Shown here: positions 59,412 to 64,000 of the stretch, in pieces
Layout of the letters: the number at the start of each line of letters is the position of its first letter
Numbering within the stretch: position 1 is the stretch's first letter
Source of the DNA: Kitasatospora aureofaciens
GTDB taxonomy: Bacteria > Actinomycetota > Actinomycetes > Streptomycetales > Streptomycetaceae
Direction of reading: 5' to 3'
Length of the DNA: 64,000 bases
Assembly (NCBI RefSeq): GCF_001188955.3
Contig: NZ_JPRF03000022.1
Span: 1-64,000, forward strand
Program-made: the position numbers and the translations under genes
The notes under the pieces: generated by a model
Seen by the model: only the letters and a program-made list of their open reading frames with translations
What the model was told of the DNA's origin: nothing
The model's database searches: none

Positions 59412-60635
59412 TCAGTCCTCGGAACCACCAGTCTCCCGGTGCACCAGGGCGAAGGCCTGTCGGGCGATCTCCAGCTCCTCGTCGGTGGGCACCACCGCGA
59501 CCGCCACCCGGGAGTACGCCGGCGAGATGATCCGGGCCTCGCCGGAGCGCACCGAGTTCAGCTCCGGGTCCACGGCGATGCCCAGCTCCTCCAGCCCGGC
59601 GGTGGCCGCCGCGCGCACGGGCGCCGCGTTCTCCCCGACGCCCGCGGTGAACGCGATCGCGTCCACCCGGCCGAGCACCGCGTAGTAGCCGCCGATGTAC
59701 TTGCGCAGCCGGTGGACGTACGAGTCGAAGGCGAGCCGCGCGTCCGCGTCGCCCTCGTCGGCGCGGCGCATGATCTCGCGCATGTCGTTCTCGCCGCACA
59801 GGCCGCGCAGGCCGCTGCGGCGGTTCAGCAGGTCGTCGATCTCGTCGATCGACAGGCCGCCGACCCGGTGCAGGTGGAACACCACGCCGGCGTCGATGTC
59901 ACCCGAACGAGTGCCCATGACCAGGCCCTCCAGCGGGGTGAGGCCCATCGAGGTGTCCACGCAGTGGCCGCCGCTGACCGCCGAGGCGGAGGCGCCGTTG
60001 CCCAGGTGCAGCACGATCACGTTGACCTCGGCCGGGTCCTTGCCGAGCAGCCGGGCGGTGGCCCGGGAGACGTACTGGTGCGAGGTGCCGTGGAAGCCGT
60101 AGCGGCGCACCCGGTGCTCGTCCGCGACGGCCTTGTCGATCGCGTACCGGGCCGAGTACTCGGGCATCGAGGCGTGGAAGGCGGTGTCGAAGACGGCCAC
60201 CTGCGGCAGGTCGGGCCGCAGCGCGCGGGCCACCTCGATGCCGGTGATGTTGGCCGGGTTGTGCAGCGGAGCGACCGGGATCAGCCGGCGGATCTCCTTC
60301 AGCACCTCGTCGGTGATCACGGTCGGCGCGGTGAACCGCTTGCCGCCGTGCACCACCCGGTGCCCGATCGCGGCCAGCTCCGGGGAGTCCAGCCCGAGGC
60401 CGTCGGCGGCCAGCTCCTCGGCGACGGCCTTCAGCGCGGCGGAGTGGTCCGGGAAGACCTCCAGCAGCTCGCGCTTGTCCCCGCTGTGCGGGGTGTGCGC
60501 CAGCCGGCCGGTGGACTCGCCGATCCGCTCGACCAGCCCGGAGGCCAGCCGGGCGCCGTCCAGCATGTCGATCAGCTGGTACTTGACCGACGAGGAGCCG
60601 GCGTTCAGCACCAGAACGCGCGTGCCTCCACTCAT
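59412..60635 (-). CDS. ackA: Acetate kinase
   Basis: Interconverts acetyl phosphate and acetate with ATP formation; 407 residues. Motifs: RVLVLNAGSSSVKYQL (Asn of the active site), IGHRVVHGGKRFT, VAVFDTAFHASMPEYSA, YGFHGTSHQYVS, VIVLHLGNGASASAV, MGLTPLEGLVMGTRSGDID. The ATG 60635 overlaps the stop of pta by four bases (ATGA), so the pair is co-translated. Confidence 0.97.
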   Translation of the reverse strand: MSGGTRVLVLNAGSSSVKYQLIDMLDGARLASGLVERIGESTGRLAHTPHSGDKRELLEVFPDHSAALKAVAEELAADGLGLDSPELAAIGHRVVHGGKRFTAPTVITDEVLKEIRRLIPVAPLHNPANITGIEVARALRPDLPQVAVFDTAFHASMPEYSARYAIDKAVADEHRVRRYGFHGTSHQYVSRATARLLGKDPAEVNVIVLHLGNGASASAVSGGHCVDTSMGLTPLEGLVMGTRSGDIDAGVVFHLHRVGGLSIDEIDDLLNRRSGLRGLCGENDMREIMRRADEGDADARLAFDSYVHRLRKYIGGYYAVLGRVDAIAFTAGVGENAAPVRAAATAGLEELGIAVDPELNSVRSGEARIISPAYSRVAVAVVPTDEELEIARQAFALVHRETGGSED

Positions 60636-62773
60636 GCCTTCGGCTCCCCTTCGTGGTTCCTGTCGTCCTGGGACTGGATGGCGGTGATCGCGACGGTGTT
60701 GACGATGTCCTCCACCAGCGCCCCGCGCGAGAGGTCGTTGACGGGCTTGCGCAGCCCCTGCAGAACCGGGCCGACCGCGACCGCGCCGGCCGAGCGCTGG
60801 ACCGCCTTGTAGGTGTTGTTGCCGGTGTTGAGGTCCGGGAAGATCAGCACGGTCGCCCGCCCGGCCACCGGCGAGCCCGGCAGCTTGGTGGCCGCGACGT
60901 GGGCGTCCACCGCCGCGTCGTACTGGATCGGGCCCTCCACCAGGATGTCCGGCCGCAGCTCGCGGACCAGTTCGGTGGCCTTGCGGACCTTGTCGACGTC
61001 CGCGCCCGAACCGGAGGTGCCGGTCGAGTAGGAGAGCATGGCGACCCGCGGCTCCACCCCGAACTGGGCGGCGGTGGCGGCGGACTGGATCGCGATGTCG
61101 GCCAGCTGCTGGGCGTCCGGGTCCGGGTTGACCGCGCAGTCGCCGTACACCAGCACCCTGTCGGCCAGGCACATGAAGAAGACCGAGGAGACGATCGAGG
61201 CGTCCGGCGAGGTCTTGATCACCTCGAAGGCGGGCCGGATGGTCGCCGCGGTGGAGTGCACCGCGCCGGAGACCATGCCGTCCGCGATCCCCTCCTGGAC
61301 CATCAGGGTGCCGAAGTAGGAGACGTCGGTGACCACGTCCAGCGCCAGTTCGACGGTCATCCCCTTGTGGGCCCGCAGCCGGGCGTACAGCTCGGCGAAC
61401 TGGCGGCGCAGCGGGCTGGTGGTCGGGTCGACGATCCGGACCTGGGCGCGGTCGGCGCCCGGCGCCTCCTGGGGCAGGTCGATGCCCAGGCTCGCGGCCT
61501 TGCGGCGCACCGCGTCGACGTCGCCGAGCAGGGTGAGGTCGCAGATGTTGCGGCGCAGCAGGATCTCGGCCGCGCGCAGCACCCGCTCCTCGGTGCCCTC
61601 GGGCAGCACCACGTGCCGGCGGCCGGCCCGGGCGCGCTCCAGCAGCTCGTGCTCGAACATCATCGGGGTGACCCGCTCGGACCGGCCGACCTCGATCCGG
61701 TTGGTCAACTCGACGGTGTCCACGTGCAGTTCGAACAGGCCGAGGGCGATCTCGGCCTTCCGGGGGCTGGCCGCGGTGAGCTTGCCCTCCAGGTGGGTCA
61801 GGGTGGCGGCGGTGGGCCAGCTGCCCTCGGGGACGAACGCGACCGGGGTTCCGGGGGCGAGCCGGGCGGCCAGTGCCATGACGTTCGGGCCGGGGTGCTG
61901 GCCGAGGGTCAGCAGCACCCCGGCGATCGGCGGGGCGCCGGCGGCGTGCGCGGCCAGCGAGCCGATCACCAGGTCGGCGCGGTCCCCGGGGGTGACGACC
62001 AGGGCGCCCTCGGTCAGCGCGTCCAGGAAGGTGGGCAGCATGGCGCCGCCGAAGACGAAGCCGCGCACGTCCCTGGCCAGGCCGGCCGCGTCGCCGAGCA
62101 GCACCTCGGCGCCGGTCGCCTCGACCAGCTGGGCGACGGTCGGCGCGGCGAGGGCGGGCTCCTCCGGGATGACGTACGCGGGGATCGGCAGCTTCTCGGT
62201 GAGAGCGCGCTGGATCCGCTGCTTGGCGCCCGGGGCGACCCGGTTGGCGATCATCGCCAGGGTCTCGCAGCCGAGGTCGGTGAACGCCCGGTGGGCGTTG
62301 CGCACCTCGGCGATCACCGCCTCCGGCTCCTTGCCCTGCCCGCCGAGCACCGGCAGCACGGCGGCGCCGAACTCGTTGGCGAGGCGGGCGTTGAAGGCCA
62401 GCTCGTCGGGGATGTTGGTGTCCGCGAAGTCGGTGCCGAGCACCAGCACCGCCTGGCAGCGCCGCTCCACCGCGCGGAAGCGGTCGAGCAGGGCGGAGAC
62501 CAGCTCGTCCTGCCCCTGGGCGGCCTGCAGCGCGGCGGCCTCCTCGTAGGTGAGCCCGTACAGCTCCGAACTCGGCAGGTCGATCCGGTACCGCCCGCGC
62601 AGCAGCTCGACCACGTGGTCCGACCCCGGCTCGCCGGGCGCGGCCGCGTGCACCAGTGGACGGAACACTCCGACCCGGTCCACCTGGCGGGTGAGCAGTT
62701 CCATGACCCCGAGCTCGACCGCCTGCCGCCCGTCCCCCCGGTCGATCCCGGTCACGTACACGCTGCGCGCCAC
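60632..62773 (-). CDS. pta: Phosphate acetyltransferase (long form)
   Basis: Acetyl-CoA plus phosphate to acetyl phosphate, partner of AckA. 713 residues: an N-terminal P-loop-like domain (ARSVYVTGIDRGDGRQAVEL), a DRTGG regulatory domain, and the C-terminal PTA domain (HVVLPEGTEERVLRAAEILL, GIADGMVSGAVHSTAATIRP, YSTGTSGSGADVDKVRKATE, VLIFPDLNTGNNTYKAVQRS). The start GTG 62773 was taken with CGGAGAC upstream; longer frames are not coding. Confidence 0.96.
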   Translation of the reverse strand: MARSVYVTGIDRGDGRQAVELGVMELLTRQVDRVGVFRPLVHAAAPGEPGSDHVVELLRGRYRIDLPSSELYGLTYEEAAALQAAQGQDELVSALLDRFRAVERRCQAVLVLGTDFADTNIPDELAFNARLANEFGAAVLPVLGGQGKEPEAVIAEVRNAHRAFTDLGCETLAMIANRVAPGAKQRIQRALTEKLPIPAYVIPEEPALAAPTVAQLVEATGAEVLLGDAAGLARDVRGFVFGGAMLPTFLDALTEGALVVTPGDRADLVIGSLAAHAAGAPPIAGVLLTLGQHPGPNVMALAARLAPGTPVAFVPEGSWPTAATLTHLEGKLTAASPRKAEIALGLFELHVDTVELTNRIEVGRSERVTPMMFEHELLERARAGRRHVVLPEGTEERVLRAAEILLRRNICDLTLLGDVDAVRRKAASLGIDLPQEAPGADRAQVRIVDPTTSPLRRQFAELYARLRAHKGMTVELALDVVTDVSYFGTLMVQEGIADGMVSGAVHSTAATIRPAFEVIKTSPDASIVSSVFFMCLADRVLVYGDCAVNPDPDAQQLADIAIQSAATAAQFGVEPRVAMLSYSTGTSGSGADVDKVRKATELVRELRPDILVEGPIQYDAAVDAHVAATKLPGSPVAGRATVLIFPDLNTGNNTYKAVQRSAGAVAVGPVLQGLRKPVNDLSRGALVEDIVNTVAITAIQSQDDRNHEGEPKA

Positions 62774-62907
62774 GCGGATGTCTCCGTCCCGTCGCCTCGG
62801 AAGCTGGTCATATCGACCATACCTTCGCACCCCGTACGGCCGTCCGCGAGCAGAGGGCGGGCGGGAGGGCAAGGGACCAACGGCCCGACTTCGGCCTTGC
62901 GTCAACC

Positions 62908-62967
62908 CGTAGCGAGCTCGGCCGGGCCGCCGAGGAGCTCGGATTCCCGGTCACGGCCCCCGGCTGA
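62908..62967 (+). pseudogene. Possible 3' remnant of a plus-strand gene
   Basis: Short frame RSELGRAAEELGFPVTAPG followed by TGA at 62965-62967, which overlaps the start of a 13-bp terminator. The last ~18 codons are GC3-rich like real genes, but no start or upstream coding sequence is found. It looks like the end of a gene whose body was deleted. Chance is not excluded in such GC-rich DNA. Confidence 0.25.
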
Positions 62968-62995
62968 GCGCCCGCCCGGCGTCGGGCGGGCGCTC
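62966..62995. terminator. Terminator of glgB and of the gene remnant
   Basis: GAGCGCCCGCCCG (62966-62978) with a perfect complement (62983-62995) around GCGT, immediately after the glgB stop on the minus strand. Confidence 0.85.
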
Positions 62996-63003
62996 CGGGG
63001 TCC

Positions 63004-64000
<997 letters not shown>

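Overview
This is a high-GC window in which almost every codon ends in G or C. It is a conserved chromosomal core segment of a Streptomycetaceae actinomycete (Streptomyces or Kitasatospora). Three things support this: gene order from rho through the atp operon to filP/scy and pyk2/ackA/pta matches the S. coelicolor SCO5357-SCO5440 region as I remember it; filP and scy sit side by side; and Streptomyces-type families are present (DUF6230, DUF6114, an SCO5389-like protein, an actinobacterial rho with a long Arg-rich insert). The genus cannot be fixed from the sequence alone.

Layout. (1) 1-10019: the 3' part of rho, an LCP ligase, rpmE, then the translation and cell-envelope genes prfA, prmC, tsaC, a low-molecular-weight phosphatase, an SHMT-like PLP enzyme and a WecA/MraY-type transferase. 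Two different tandem-repeat blocks begin exactly at the 3' ends of prmC and of the phosphatase gene, and the phosphatase carries an apparent one-base frameshift. (2) 10318-18290: the complete F1Fo ATP synthase operon atpIBEFHAGDC, with a strong hairpin between atpD and atpC and a terminator after atpC. (3) 18439-33116: mixed genes, namely a DUF2550 protein, a PduO-type cobalamin adenosyltransferase, a two-component system, 3-hydroxybutyryl-CoA dehydrogenase, a STAS protein lacking the usual serine, a large membrane P-loop protein, NucS mismatch endonuclease, an SCO5389-like protein, a luciferase-like oxidoreductase, an ABC exporter and a hydrolase. (4) 33222-38930: the coiled-coil cytoskeletal pair filP and scy of the tip-growth machinery. 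(5) 39413-42456: methylmalonyl-CoA epimerase, thiolase and meaB, linked functionally to (6).

(6) 42511-50177: a MarR regulator, three AIM24 paralogues in a 1-nt-overlap operon, DUF2127 and DUF3817 membrane proteins, a secreted M4 metalloprotease and a second MarR. (7) 50365-57797: icmA (isobutyryl-CoA mutase large subunit by its Phe80/Gln198 signature) behind a large palindromic element, a TetR regulator with an operator-like palindrome, a thioredoxin-TPR protein, and a DUF6230-DUF6114-secreted protein cluster with a related palindrome in its upstream region. (8) 57890-64000: pyk, then the overlapping pta-ackA pair, a possible 3' gene remnant and the C-terminal part of glgB.

Together the window covers transcription termination, translation release, ATP synthesis, polar growth, acyl-CoA mutase metabolism and the lower-glycolysis/acetate node. 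It is mostly core genome. I found no prophage, insertion sequence, CRISPR array, tRNA or biosynthetic cluster. The best leads are the gene-end tandem repeats, the SHMT-like enzyme that has lost key active-site residues, the icmA palindrome, the shared TTAC..GTAA motif near the TetR gene, and the low-GC element between nucS and the SCO5389-like gene.
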